A stretch of 64,000 nt of DNA from Luteitalea sp. TBR-22 (GTDB taxonomy: Bacteria > Acidobacteriota > Vicinamibacteria > Vicinamibacterales > Vicinamibacteraceae). The notes below the pieces were generated by a model. The model saw only the letters and a program-made list of their open reading frames with translations. It made no database searches and was not told the origin of the DNA. Position 1 is the first letter of the stretch. Every line of letters begins with the position of its first letter. Of the stretch, positions 38,237-50,415 are shown in pieces. The DNA is taken from assembly GCF_016865485.1 (NCBI RefSeq), contig NZ_AP024452.1, positions 5,292,501-5,356,500 on the forward strand. Direction: 5' to 3'. A program made the translations under genes and the position numbers.

Positions 38237-39085
38237 TCAGGGCCGTGGCTGTGTCGCGGCGACCCGGCGCAGCAATTCGTTGCGCTGCTGTTCCAGGCGC
38301 TGGAAGGCCTGCTCGACCTGGACGATGTCGTTCTGGCGCTGCAACTCGAACTGCCGCCCCAGTTCGGTGACGCGCAGCGCGAGGTTCTGCTGTTGACGGA
38401 CTTCGCTCTGGTCGAGGAGGTCCTGGACCTTCTTCAACAATTCCGCCTGGGCCACGTCGGGCCGCACCGGACCAGCCGCGGGAGCGACCGCCGACGCCCG
38501 CAACGCAGTGGTCGGGGCGGAGGCCTGCGCCTCCTGCAGGAGGCGCGACACGTCGGCGCGAATCTGCGTGGCGAGCAGGTCGAGGTCGGCGCGCCAGGGC
38601 GGTTCGCCGGAGGACGCCTGTGTCACCCACGCAGCAGAGGTCGAGGGCGGGGCGACGGCCGTAGTGGTCGGGCGGGACGGCTGCGGGACGGCCGGCGAGG
38701 CCATCGAGGCGACCTGCCCCTCCCCGGCGACAACACCCGTCCTGATCCGAAGTCCCTGGTCGTTGTAGGTGATGTCGATCCTGGCCAGCGACGCGGCGGC
38801 GGCCAGCAGCAGGACGGCGGCGGCGGCCAGTCCACCCGTCCAGACGACGGAGCGCCACCGGGATGGCGGCGGCGTGCGGACGATCGAGAACCCGAGGGGC
38901 AGCCGCGGAGCGTGCCAGGCGCCGAGGGCGCCCCTCGTGGTGTCGAGGCCCGCGAGCACGGCGGCGCACCGTGAGCACCGATCCACGTGGGCCTGCAGGG
39001 TCACCCGTTCGGAGGGCGTCCCCTCATCGTCGTAGAGCAGGACGAGCAGGGTTTCGGGGTCGGGACAGTGCGTCACATCGCTCAT
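38237..39085 (-). CDS. Anti-sigma factor with zinc-finger (HC2-type) domain and coiled coil
   Basis: The 282-residue protein carries the zinc-binding anti-sigma motif H-x3-C-x2-C (His33, Cys37, Cys40 in AHVDRCSRC) plus an upstream Cys7. One TM helix lies at ~82-105 (GGLAAAAVLLLAAAASLA). The periplasmic C-terminus ends in a Gln/Glu/Arg-rich coiled coil (~200-280, VRQQQNLALRVTELGRQFEL). It starts 11 bp after the ECF sigma stop and would hold that sigma factor at the membrane until a signal is sensed. Confidence 0.85.
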   Translation of the reverse strand: MSDVTHCPDPETLLVLLYDDEGTPSERVTLQAHVDRCSRCAAVLAGLDTTRGALGAWHAPRLPLGFSIVRTPPPSRWRSVVWTGGLAAAAVLLLAAAASLARIDITYNDQGLRIRTGVVAGEGQVASMASPAVPQPSRPTTTAVAPPSTSAAWVTQASSGEPPWRADLDLLATQIRADVSRLLQEAQASAPTTALRASAVAPAAGPVRPDVAQAELLKKVQDLLDQSEVRQQQNLALRVTELGRQFELQRQNDIVQVEQAFQRLEQQRNELLRRVAATQPRP

Positions 39086-39096
39086 TTACGTGGCCG

Positions 39097-39843
39097 TCAG
39101 CGTCGACGCGCCTCCGCGCCAGATGCCGGTCGTGCGTCGGGCAGGACCACGTCGGCCGTGATGCCCTGCCGCTCCAGCTCTCGCCGGAGCACGACCAGCC
39201 CCTGGTACAGGCGGGTCTTCACCGTGCTCAAGGGGCAGTCCAGCAGATCGGCGATCTCCTGGAACGTGAGCCCCTGGTATTCCTTGAGGACGATGGCCTT
39301 GCGCTGATCCTCGCTCAGCGCCGACATCGCCCGGTTCACGGCAGCGCCCAGATCGCGGCGCGCCACCAGATCCTCCACCGACTCGACCGGCCCGTGCTCG
39401 CCGGCCAGCTCGATGACATCCACGCCTTCGGGCGTCTCCACGAAGGGCGCCCGCTTCTGCCGACGGATCCAGTCGCGGCAGAGGTTGAGCGTGATGCGAT
39501 ACAGCCAGGACGAGAACTTGGCATCGCCCCGGAAACCGCCGAGCGAGCGATAGGCACGCAGGAAAGCCTCCTGCACCAGGTCGCGCGCTTCTTCCTCGCG
39601 CCCGATCACCCGGTACGCAAGGGCATAGATCGGCCGCTCCCAGCGAACCACGAGCTGGTTGAAGCTCTCCATGTCGCCACCCGCTGAACGGGTGACGAGA
39701 TCCTCGTCGCTGGTCATCGTCGCGGCAGGACCCGGGTCATCGCCTCCCCGTGTCCTGTTCTTCTGACGCACGGGGGATGAAATGGTCGGCTCGGACACCT
39801 CGAGGTGTCGGAGCTGGTCTCCGGTGAGGACAGAAACGGACAT
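39097..39843 (-). CDS. ECF RNA polymerase sigma factor with ~42-residue N-terminal extension
   Basis: The 248-residue protein has region 2 (LVVRWERPIYALAYRVIG, EEARDLVQEAFLRAYRSL, FSSWLYRITLNLCRDWIRR) and region 4 (LSEDQRKAIVLKEYQGLTFQEIADLL, STVKTRLYQGLVVLRREL), as in RpoE-type factors. AGGAG precedes the ATG at 39843 with 7-nt spacing. The internal ATG at 39717, closer to the usual ECF start, has no such site, so the extension is probably real. It heads a five-gene unit with its anti-sigma factor next. The 274-bp divergent region to the ABC-F gene should hold its promoter; no clear ECF motif was identified. Confidence 0.9.
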   Translation of the reverse strand: MSVSVLTGDQLRHLEVSEPTISSPVRQKNRTRGGDDPGPAATMTSDEDLVTRSAGGDMESFNQLVVRWERPIYALAYRVIGREEEARDLVQEAFLRAYRSLGGFRGDAKFSSWLYRITLNLCRDWIRRQKRAPFVETPEGVDVIELAGEHGPVESVEDLVARRDLGAAVNRAMSALSEDQRKAIVLKEYQGLTFQEIADLLDCPLSTVKTRLYQGLVVLRRELERQGITADVVLPDARPASGAEARRR

Positions 39844-40117
39844 TGGCACGCTCCTGCCCGGTCGATTGTGCAAGCTGACGGCCAAAATCGGCGCTCGAGC
39901 GTCGCCGACCCACACTTTCCTCGAATTGCCACACATTCCCGCCTTGAACGGCGGGATCGACCGTCCTCGAGCCCGGCCGCGGCGGGCACACCGACCGGCC
40001 CGGGGTCCCTCCCGAGGGGCAGCGTTTACGTGCACCGAAAGTACCCGACGCGTTGCGAATGCCGTCCCGGCCGAGCGACGGCGGCCTTCCTCGTGAGAGG
40101 CGGTACGATCACGGGCG

Positions 40118-42190
<2,073 letters not shown>

Positions 42191-42217
42191 GCCTCAACTG
42201 ACACTCGTGTCGTGCCG

Positions 42218-42242
42218 ATTCTTGTAATTGGATTACAAGAAT
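42218..42242. promoter_or_regulatory. Perfect 11-bp dyad (ATTCTTGTAAT-TGG-ATTACAAGAAT), candidate operator
   Basis: The two 11-base arms are exact inverted repeats separated by three bases, and they form a markedly AT-rich island in GC-rich DNA. The dyad lies 28 bp after the ABC-F stop and ~120 bp before the PAS-kinase start. There is no U-run, so an operator for a dimeric regulator is likelier than a terminator. Two further TGTAA motifs occur at 42316 and 42340. Confidence 0.6.
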
Positions 42243-42360
42243 TGTCGGATCAGGCTATCCAAGGCTATGGATCCGTGGCCCATGTGTCGCTCGAAATTTG
42301 CCCGCCGGTGGCCAAACTGTAACCGGCATACGCATTGAATGTAATCTGCCGAGCGGGCCC

Positions 42361-43587
42361 ATGCGCGCATACAGGCTGAAACCGTCACCAGCACCCGGAG
42401 GCGCCGGCGCGTCGAACCGGACCGTTGCCCACCAGCAGGTCGATCTGGTCCCCGAGCGGTTCTATCGGGACCTCATCTCCGGCATGCGCAATGGGGTGAT
42501 CGTGATTCGTCGCGACGGCACCCTGGTGGCGATCAACGACGCGGCGTATGCCTCGCTCGACATGCTGCCGGGCTCGGCCGACGTCGGCCGCCCCATCTCG
42601 GCCGTCCTGGCCGACGTCCCGGAAATGGTCCGAGTCCTCGAGGGGGCCTTCGGCAGCGACCCGCTGCCCAACCGGGCCGAGGTGAAGCTGGCCCGGACCG
42701 GGCGTTCGATCGGTTTCACGTTGTCGCTGGTCCGCGACGCCCTCGGCATCGTGTCTGGCGCGGCACTCTTCTTCCGCGACCTGACGCGTGTCGAGCAACT
42801 CGAGGAACGCGAGCGGCTGCGCGATCGCCTCGCGGCGCTCGGCGAGATGGCGGCCGCGATCGCCCACGAGGTCAAGAACCCGCTGGCCGGCATCGAGGTC
42901 ATGGCGGGACTGCTGAAGCGGCGCCTGTCGGACAACCCCGAGGCCCAGTCGATGCTGGCCGACATCATCGGCGAGGCCAAGATGGCCAACGCCATCGTCC
43001 TCGAGGTGCTCGACTTCGTGCGGCCCGTGCGGCTGCAGGTCGAGGACGTGTCGGTGGCCGAACTGGTGCAGGACTCGCTGCACATGGCCGACAGCCTGGT
43101 GAAGCGCGGCCATGTGGCCATCTCGGTGGATGTCCCGGAGGACCTGCCACCCGTGCAGGGCGACGGCCACCAGTTGCGCCAGGTGTTCACCAACCTGCTG
43201 ACCAACGCCCTCGAAGCCCTCGACGGGCAGGGTCGCCTGATCATCCAGGCCACCGCGCTCGATCGGCTGCCGATCCCGTCCACGCCGGATCACCCGCCCG
43301 GCGCGGGTGTCGAGGTCACGGTGATCGACGATGGGCCGGGCATCCCGGAAGCGATGCAGGAGCGGATTTTCAGCCCGTTCTTCACGACCAAGCCGCGCGG
43401 GTCGGGCCTCGGCCTCGCGATCGTGCGCAAGGTGGTGGACGCGCACGAGGGGCGGATCGACGTCCAGCCGGGGCTCGACGGCAGCGGCACCTGCTTCCGT
43501 CTGCTGCTGCCGCTGAAGCCGTCGATGGAGCACGCGCCACTCCCGCAGAGCGACAACGGGGCGCCAGGCGGGCCGAGGCCGCGGTGA
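42361..43587 (+). CDS. Cytoplasmic PAS-domain sensor histidine kinase (NtrB-like)
   Basis: The 408-residue protein has no TM helix. A PAS domain spans ~30-140 (YRDLISGMRNGVIVIRRDG, ALFFRDLTRVEQLEERER). HisKA follows with phospho-His169 in EMAAAIAHEVKNPLAGIEV, then an HATPase with TNLLTNALEALD (N box), VIDDGPGIPEAM (G1) and GSGLGLAIVRKVVDAH (G2). The ATG at 42361 is preferred; the frame runs back to 42298. A weak GC-rich site precedes it. It lies 61 bp upstream of an NtrC-type regulator on the same strand, so they form a cognate pair sensing a cytoplasmic signal. Confidence 0.92.
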   Translation: MRAYRLKPSPAPGGAGASNRTVAHQQVDLVPERFYRDLISGMRNGVIVIRRDGTLVAINDAAYASLDMLPGSADVGRPISAVLADVPEMVRVLEGAFGSDPLPNRAEVKLARTGRSIGFTLSLVRDALGIVSGAALFFRDLTRVEQLEERERLRDRLAALGEMAAAIAHEVKNPLAGIEVMAGLLKRRLSDNPEAQSMLADIIGEAKMANAIVLEVLDFVRPVRLQVEDVSVAELVQDSLHMADSLVKRGHVAISVDVPEDLPPVQGDGHQLRQVFTNLLTNALEALDGQGRLIIQATALDRLPIPSTPDHPPGAGVEVTVIDDGPGIPEAMQERIFSPFFTTKPRGSGLGLAIVRKVVDAHEGRIDVQPGLDGSGTCFRLLLPLKPSMEHAPLPQSDNGAPGGPRPR

Positions 43588-43610
43588 CGGCGGCGCCGTC
43601 ACCACGGCCA

Positions 43611-43638
43611 ATTTCAAATTTCGAATTGCGAATTCTCG
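43611..43638. repeat. Heptamer-periodic intergenic repeat, AT-rich, 4 units
   Basis: Units ATTTCAA, ATTTCGA, ATTGCGA and ATTCTCG follow in register between the kinase stop and the regulator start, ending 10 bp before the regulator ATG. The GC content differs strongly from the surrounding DNA, and no ribosome site is visible inside it. Confidence 0.7.
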
Positions 43639-43648
43639 AGACTCCACC

Positions 43649-45058
<1,410 letters not shown>

Positions 45059-45062
45059 GGGA

Positions 45063-45181
45063 GAGCCGGGAGTCGGGAGTCTCGGCACCGGGTACCGGAC
45101 ACCGGGCACAGGAGACCGGCCCTGGCGTCAGGCGTTGCAACGTCAGACGTCAGACGTTAGACGTCACACGTCACACGTCAC
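45063..45181. repeat. 17-unit heptamer-periodic array filling a convergent intergenic gap
   Basis: Seventeen consecutive 7-mers can be read without a register break. Early units are GAGCCGG, GAGTCGG, GAGTCTC, GGCACCG, GGTACCG, GACACCG, GGCACAG, GAGACCG; late units are ACGTCAG, ACGTCAG, ACGTTAG, then ACGTCAC three times. Adjacent units are most alike and the motif drifts along the array. It spans the whole gap between the NtrC-type regulator stop and the xerC stop, and the xerC TGA (45178-45180) lies inside the last unit. Confidence 0.85.
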
Positions 45182-46200
45182 TTCGCCTTCGGGTGCGCGG
45201 CGCGGTAGACCGCCAGCAGGTGCTGCACGTCCACCTGCGTGTACCGCTGCGTCGTCGTCAGCTCCACGTGGCCGAGCAGTTCCTGGATCGCCCGCAGGTC
45301 GGCGCCGCGCTCGAGCAGGTGCGTGGCGAAGGAGTGGCGCAGCGCGTGCGGGCTGATGCCGTAGCGCGTGGTGCACAGCGCCACGTACCGCGTCACGAGG
45401 CGATGCACGCTCCGTGGCGTGAGGCGGGTGCCGCGATAGTTCACGAACAGGGGATCCTCGGGCGCGCCCCGGCGCCTGCCGGGGACGCCGCCGGGGTCCA
45501 TCGCGGCCGCCTGCGCCACGAGCACGGCACGGTCCTTCAGCCACGCACGGACCGCATCGGTCGCCTTCTGGTGGCACGGCACGAGGCGTTCCTTGCGCCC
45601 CTTGCCCATCACGCGCACCATCCGCGACGTCAGGTTGACGTCCTGCACGTCGAGGCCGACCAGCTCGGACAACCGCAGGCCCGACGCGTAGAACAGCTCG
45701 AGGATGGCGCGGTCGCGACGGCCGAGCGGCGTGGACGTGTCGGGCGTCTCGATGAGCGCGGTGACTTCGTCCACCGACAGCACCTGTGGCACACGGTGCT
45801 CGCGCCGCGGGCTCCCCACCAGCGCCGCCGGGTCGTCGTCTCGCACGCCCTCCCGCCGCAGATAGCGCGCAAAGCTCCTGAGGGCGGAGATGCGGCGGGC
45901 TGCCGTCGATCGACTGTTGCCACGCGCGTGGAGCTCGCCGAGGAAGCCGCGGATCGCATCGGGCGTCACGTGGGCCGGCGTGAGGGCGTGACGGGGCGTG
46001 CCGGTCGAGGCGCCGAGGAAGTAGAGGAACTGCACCAGGTCGGCGTCGTAGTTCCGGACCGTGTGCTCCGACGCGTTGCGGTTGAGCGCGAGGTGATCGC
46101 CGAAGGCGCGGATGGCGTCGCGCAGCGGCGACGCGGCATCGACCTCGCGAGTGACCGGCTCGACCGGTCGCCCCGGCCGCGTCGTCGGGCCGCGCCTCAC
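45178..46200 (-). CDS. xerC: Tyrosine recombinase XerC
   Basis: The 340-residue protein has a SAM-like core-binding N-terminal domain (LNRNASEHTVRNYDADLVQF, ISALRSFARYLRREGV) and a catalytic domain with the tyrosine-recombinase residues. These are Arg in ASGLRLSELVGL, Lys in MGKGRKERLVP, H-x-x-R in PHALRHSFATHLLE, His in LLGHVEL, and the nucleophile Tyr in TTQRYTQV. It resolves chromosome dimers at dif. The GTG at 46200 overlaps the trmFO TGA (GTGA). Its place after dprA, topA and trmFO is the same as codV in Bacillus subtilis, supporting a housekeeping XerC rather than a phage integrase. Confidence 0.92.
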   Translation of the reverse strand: MRRGPTTRPGRPVEPVTREVDAASPLRDAIRAFGDHLALNRNASEHTVRNYDADLVQFLYFLGASTGTPRHALTPAHVTPDAIRGFLGELHARGNSRSTAARRISALRSFARYLRREGVRDDDPAALVGSPRREHRVPQVLSVDEVTALIETPDTSTPLGRRDRAILELFYASGLRLSELVGLDVQDVNLTSRMVRVMGKGRKERLVPCHQKATDAVRAWLKDRAVLVAQAAAMDPGGVPGRRRGAPEDPLFVNYRGTRLTPRSVHRLVTRYVALCTTRYGISPHALRHSFATHLLERGADLRAIQELLGHVELTTTQRYTQVDVQHLLAVYRAAHPKAK

Positions 46201-47693
46201 GCGCCGACGCCGACGGGCACGACCTCGCCCAGCCAGCCATCGAGGGCCGCAAGCGCTCGCTCGGAGAGCGCCCGGTTGCGCAGTTCCTTCTTGCCGGGAC
46301 CGCCCTGCCGGCGACCGCGACCGGCCCTGGGCCGTTCGGCGAGCGGAGGCATGATCCCGAACGTGATGTTGGACGGCTGGTAGTACTTCGCCTCGGCGTG
46401 CGACACGTAGTAGGCGAGCGCCCCGATGGCCGTCTCGCGCGGGGCGACGACGCACGCCTGGCCGAGGGCGACTCGTGCGGCGTTGATGCCGGCGAGCAGC
46501 CCCGAGGCCGCCGACTCGACGTACCCCTCGACACCGGACACCTGGCCGGCGAAGAACAGGTCGTCGCGCATCCGCACCTGCCACGTGGGACGCAGCACCG
46601 TGGGGCCGTTGATGTACGTGTTGCGGTGCACCATGCCGAAGCGGACGAACTCGGCATGTCCGAGCCCCGGGATCATCCGCAGCACGCGCGCCTGCTCGCC
46701 CCACTTCAGCTGCGTCTGGAAGCCGACGAGGCTGTAGTGGTCGCCCGCCAGCGTGTCCTGTCGCAACTGCACGACCGCGAACGGCAGGCGGCCGGTGCGT
46801 GGATCGGGCAGGCCGACCGGCTTCATCGGGCCGAAGCGCAGCGTGTCGGGACCACGATGCGCCATCACCTCGATCGGCAGGCAGCCCTCGAAGAACTGCG
46901 CCTTGTCGAAGTCGTGCACGGTGGCCGACTCCGCGGTGGTGAGCGCCGCGTAGAACGCGCGGTACTCGGCCTCGGTCATCGGGCAGTTCAGGTAGTCGCC
47001 CTCGCCGTCGTAGACGCCGCAGGCAGGGCCGGACACCGACGACTGGGGATCGGGCACCGTGTCGGCGCTCTCGCTGCGTCGGGCCGGCTCGGTTGCGCCG
47101 AACCGGCCGTCCTGCTCCGTCGCGCGCAAGCTTCGCCCCCAGCGTGAGGCGCGGTACACGACCGACATGTCGATCGTCTCGGCGAGCACGATCGGGCTGA
47201 TGGCGTCGTAGAACGACAGGTGTTCGGCGCCGACGAGGCGGACGATGTCCTGCGACAGGGCGTCGGAGGTCAGTGGCCCGGTGGCGATGACGACGGGACC
47301 GCCCGTGCTGGCCGGATCGGGAATCGCCGGCACCTCGCCACGTACCACCTCGATCAGGGGATGACTGGTGACCGCTTCGGTGACGGCCCTCGAGAAGAGC
47401 ACGCGATCGACGGCAAGCGCTGCACCCGCCGGCACGCGCGTCGCCTCCGCGCACCGCATGATGAGCGAGCCGAGGGATCGCATCTCGTGCTTCAGCAGGC
47501 CCACCGCGTTGTCGAGCTTGTCGCCGCGGAAGCTGTTGCTGCACACCAGTTCCGCGAGGCCGTCCGACTGGTGTACCTCGGTCGGGCGCACCGGACGCAT
47601 CTCGTGCAGCCGCACGGGGATGCCACGCGAGGCGACCTGCCACGCCGCCTCGCTGCCGGCGAGTCCGCCGCCGATGATGGTCACAGTCGGCAT
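46197..47693 (-). CDS. trmFO: tRNA (uracil-54 C5) methyltransferase, folate/FAD-dependent
   Basis: The 498-residue flavoprotein starts with the FAD-binding VTIIGGGLAGSEAAWQVA and has the TrmFO signatures EMRPVRPTEVHQSDGLAELV, CSNSFRG (catalytic Cys51), DYLNCPMTEAEYRAF, PMKPVGLPDPRTG and QPSNITFGIMPPL. It makes ribothymidine at position 54 of tRNA from methylene-THF. It is longer than usual (~435-450) because about 45 residues are inserted near 185-229, between VVYRASR and EGDYLNCPM, in a charged, apparently disordered stretch. It lies between topA and xerC on the minus strand. Confidence 0.95.
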   Translation of the reverse strand: MPTVTIIGGGLAGSEAAWQVASRGIPVRLHEMRPVRPTEVHQSDGLAELVCSNSFRGDKLDNAVGLLKHEMRSLGSLIMRCAEATRVPAGAALAVDRVLFSRAVTEAVTSHPLIEVVRGEVPAIPDPASTGGPVVIATGPLTSDALSQDIVRLVGAEHLSFYDAISPIVLAETIDMSVVYRASRWGRSLRATEQDGRFGATEPARRSESADTVPDPQSSVSGPACGVYDGEGDYLNCPMTEAEYRAFYAALTTAESATVHDFDKAQFFEGCLPIEVMAHRGPDTLRFGPMKPVGLPDPRTGRLPFAVVQLRQDTLAGDHYSLVGFQTQLKWGEQARVLRMIPGLGHAEFVRFGMVHRNTYINGPTVLRPTWQVRMRDDLFFAGQVSGVEGYVESAASGLLAGINAARVALGQACVVAPRETAIGALAYYVSHAEAKYYQPSNITFGIMPPLAERPRAGRGRRQGGPGKKELRNRALSERALAALDGWLGEVVPVGVGA

Positions 47694-47698
47694 TCAGA

Positions 47699-47722
47699 CG
47701 GCCTTCGTCGTTCGGCCCTTGG
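47699..47722 (-). repeat. Dispersed intergenic repeat, partial copy 3
   Basis: On the minus strand the stretch reads GGCCGAACGACGAAGGCCG with flanks, matching the end of the copy at 32385-32430 base for base over 19 positions. It sits in the 43-bp gap between topA and trmFO. Confidence 0.55.
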
Positions 47723-47736
47723 GGCAGGACACGGGC

Positions 47737-50397
47737 TCAGGCGGATCGCTTTGCGGCGCGCTTGCGGGCGCCGCCAGCAGGGGCTCGCTTGGCCGGGGCA
47801 CGGCCCCGGCCCTTCTTCGCCGACGTCCCTTCACGCGCCTTCAGCAACCCGACGGCCTCGTCGAGCGTGAGGCTGTCGACCGCGACGTCCTTGGGCACCG
47901 ACGCGTTGGTGGTGCCATCGGTGACGTAGGGCCCGTAGCGCCCCTCGAGGATCTCGACCTTGGCCTGCGACGCGGGATGCAGGCCGACCTCGCGCAGCAC
48001 GGTGCGCGTCGCGGTACGCCCGCGGCCGCGCTTCTTCTCCTGCTTGAAGAGCTCGATGGCCTGGTCGAGGGTAATCGTGAACACGTCGCTGTCGGCGCCG
48101 ATCGACCGGAACTCGTCACCACGCTTCACGTACGGACCGAACCGCCCGAAGTTGGCGATGATGTCCTGCCCGGTCTCGGCATCGTGGCCCACCGTGCGGG
48201 GCAGTGACAACAGCTCGAGCGCCCGCGCGAGCGTCATCGTGTCGGGCCGGTCGTTCTTGGTGAGCGAGGCCCGACGCGGCTTCTCTTTGCTGCCCTTCTC
48301 GGGGGCCTCCCCCAACTGCACGTACGGGCCGAACCGGCCGTTGAGCACGTACACCGGCAGGCCGGACTTCGGGTCGTTGCCGAGGCTCTGGGGCCCCTGC
48401 GTCTTCTCGCGGAGCAGCGTGAGCGCCTGCTCCAACGTGAAGTCGGCCGGCGCGACGTCCTCGGGGATCGAGGCGTTGGCCTCGCCCATCTGCACGTAGG
48501 CACCGTAGCGGCCGATGCGGATGACGATCTTCTGCCCGGAGTCCGGATCGACGCCGAGGTCGATCACCGGGTAGTCGATGCGGTCCTCGTTGGTCACCAG
48601 GTGGCGCAACCCGGGCCAGCCGTCCTGCCCGTTGTAGAACTGCTCGAGGAAAGCGGTGCGATCGAGCTCGCCGTTGGAGACCTGGTCGAGATCCTCCTCG
48701 ACGCGCCCCGTGAAACCGAGCTCCACCAACTGGCCGAAGTGGTCCTTGAGCAGGCGGGTGACGGCAAAGGCGGTGTAGCTCGGTACGAGCGCCTTGCCCT
48801 GCCGCCACACGTAGCCGCGACGCTCGATCGTCTGGATGATCGACGCGTAGGTGGACGGGCGGCCGATGCCGTCCTCCTCGAGCCGCTTCACGAGCGACGC
48901 GTCGGTGTAGCGGGGTGGCGGCACGGTCTCGTGCGCCTTGGGGTCGAGTCCGACGAGCGCGACCGGGCCGAGCCCGGGCGCGGTGATGCGATCGCCCACC
49001 GCAAGCTTGGGCAGGATCGTCTCCTGGTCGCCGAGTTCGCTCGCCGGATCGTCGCTGCCCTCCACGTAGGCCCGCAGGAAGCCGGCGAACTTGATCGCCT
49101 TGCCGGTCGCCGTGAACACGTGCGGCGTGCCGTCGGCGCCCGTGGCGGTGATCTCGAGGGTCGTGCGCAACAACTGCGCCTCGGCCATCTGCGACGCCAC
49201 GGTGCGCTTCCAGATCAGGTCGTAGAGGCGCGCCTCGTCGGGGGGCAGCGACAGCGACTGCGGCGTCTGCTCGAAGTCGGTCGGGCGGATGGCCTCGTGG
49301 GCCTCCTGCGCGTTCTTGACCTTGGTCTGATACTGGCGCGGGCCGCCGTAAAAGGGCTCCCCGTACATGCCCTTGATGGCCCGCGCCGCCTCGCGGAGGG
49401 CCTTGTCGCTCAGGGTCGTCGAGTCGGTGCGGTGATACGAGATCACGCCGTCCTGGAACAGCCGCTGCGCCGCGCTCATCGTGCGATCGGCCGAGAAGCC
49501 GAGCTTGCGGTTGGCTTCCTGCTGCAGCGTCGACGTCGTGAAGGGCGCCGACGGGCGCTGCGTGGCCGGCTTCTCCTCGACGCTGGTGACCGTCCACGGC
49601 AGCCGCTGCGACAGCGACTCGCGCATCCCTCGGGCCGCGGCCTCGTCGAGCAGGCGCACGTTGCGCCCGATGAGCGCGCCGGTCGTCGGATCGAAGTCCT
49701 TGCCGGAGGCGACGCGCTCCTGGCCGACCCGCACCAGGCTCGCGGTGAACTGCGTGTCGGCGGTCCTGACGCGGGCGTCGAGGTCCCAGTACGCGCTGCG
49801 CCGGAACGCGCGCCGCTCCTCCTCGCGCTCGACGATCAGGCGGACCGCCACGCTCTGGACGCGGCCGGCGCTGAGGCCCGTCTGCACCTTCTTCCACAGC
49901 ACCGGCGACAGCATGTAGCCGTACAGGCGGTCGAGGATGCGGCGGCTCTCCTGCGCGTCGACCAGCTTCAGGTCGATGTCGCGAGCATGGGCGATCGCGT
50001 CGCGGACGGCTTCCTCGGTGATCTCGTGGAAGACGATGCGCTTGACGGACCCCTTCGGCTTGAGCACCTCGCGGAGGTGCCAGCTGATCGACTCGCCTTC
50101 GCGATCCGGGTCGGTGGCCAGCAACACTTCCGGCGCGTCCTTGACGGCGGCCTTCAGCTCCCGGATCCGCGACTTCCGGTCCGACGAGACGACGTAGTAC
50201 GGCTTGAAGCCGTGCTCCACGTCGACGCCCATCCGCCCCCACGACTCCTTCTTGATGGATTCGGGGACCTCGCTGGCGTTCTCCGGGAGGTCGCGCACGT
50301 GCCCCACGCTCGCCTCGACGCGGAACTGGTTACCCAGGAACCGGGCGAGGGTCTTGGCCTTGGCGGGACTTTCGACGATGACGAGGGGCTTGGACAT
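47737..50397 (-). CDS. topA: DNA topoisomerase I
   Basis: The 886-residue type IA topoisomerase begins SKPLVIVESPAKAKTLARFL and has the Toprim acidic motif LLATDPDREGESISWHL and the strand-cleaving Tyr in GVISYHRTDSTTLS. After the catalytic core come four topoisomerase C-terminal repeats (KIVIRIGRYGAYVQMGE, VYVLNGRFGPYVQLGE, DIIANFGRFGPYVKRGDEF, VEILEGRYGPYVTDGTT). A basic Ala/Lys/Arg-rich tail follows (~860-886). The tail and repeats without Cys zinc ribbons set it apart from E. coli TopA. It relaxes negative supercoils. It follows dprA by 18 bp. Confidence 0.96.
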   Translation of the reverse strand: MSKPLVIVESPAKAKTLARFLGNQFRVEASVGHVRDLPENASEVPESIKKESWGRMGVDVEHGFKPYYVVSSDRKSRIRELKAAVKDAPEVLLATDPDREGESISWHLREVLKPKGSVKRIVFHEITEEAVRDAIAHARDIDLKLVDAQESRRILDRLYGYMLSPVLWKKVQTGLSAGRVQSVAVRLIVEREEERRAFRRSAYWDLDARVRTADTQFTASLVRVGQERVASGKDFDPTTGALIGRNVRLLDEAAARGMRESLSQRLPWTVTSVEEKPATQRPSAPFTTSTLQQEANRKLGFSADRTMSAAQRLFQDGVISYHRTDSTTLSDKALREAARAIKGMYGEPFYGGPRQYQTKVKNAQEAHEAIRPTDFEQTPQSLSLPPDEARLYDLIWKRTVASQMAEAQLLRTTLEITATGADGTPHVFTATGKAIKFAGFLRAYVEGSDDPASELGDQETILPKLAVGDRITAPGLGPVALVGLDPKAHETVPPPRYTDASLVKRLEEDGIGRPSTYASIIQTIERRGYVWRQGKALVPSYTAFAVTRLLKDHFGQLVELGFTGRVEEDLDQVSNGELDRTAFLEQFYNGQDGWPGLRHLVTNEDRIDYPVIDLGVDPDSGQKIVIRIGRYGAYVQMGEANASIPEDVAPADFTLEQALTLLREKTQGPQSLGNDPKSGLPVYVLNGRFGPYVQLGEAPEKGSKEKPRRASLTKNDRPDTMTLARALELLSLPRTVGHDAETGQDIIANFGRFGPYVKRGDEFRSIGADSDVFTITLDQAIELFKQEKKRGRGRTATRTVLREVGLHPASQAKVEILEGRYGPYVTDGTTNASVPKDVAVDSLTLDEAVGLLKAREGTSAKKGRGRAPAKRAPAGGARKRAAKRSA

Positions 50398-50415
50398 TGG
50401 CGTGCGAACTTTACG

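Noticed and set aside
42285-42300. Sigma-54 promoter upstream of the PAS kinase
   Set aside because: A GG...GC pair can be found, but spacing and flanking bases do not match the TGGCAC-N5-TTGC consensus.
45063-45181. Heptamer array as a CRISPR array
   Set aside because: Units are 7 bp with no spacers of constant length, and there are no cas genes nearby.
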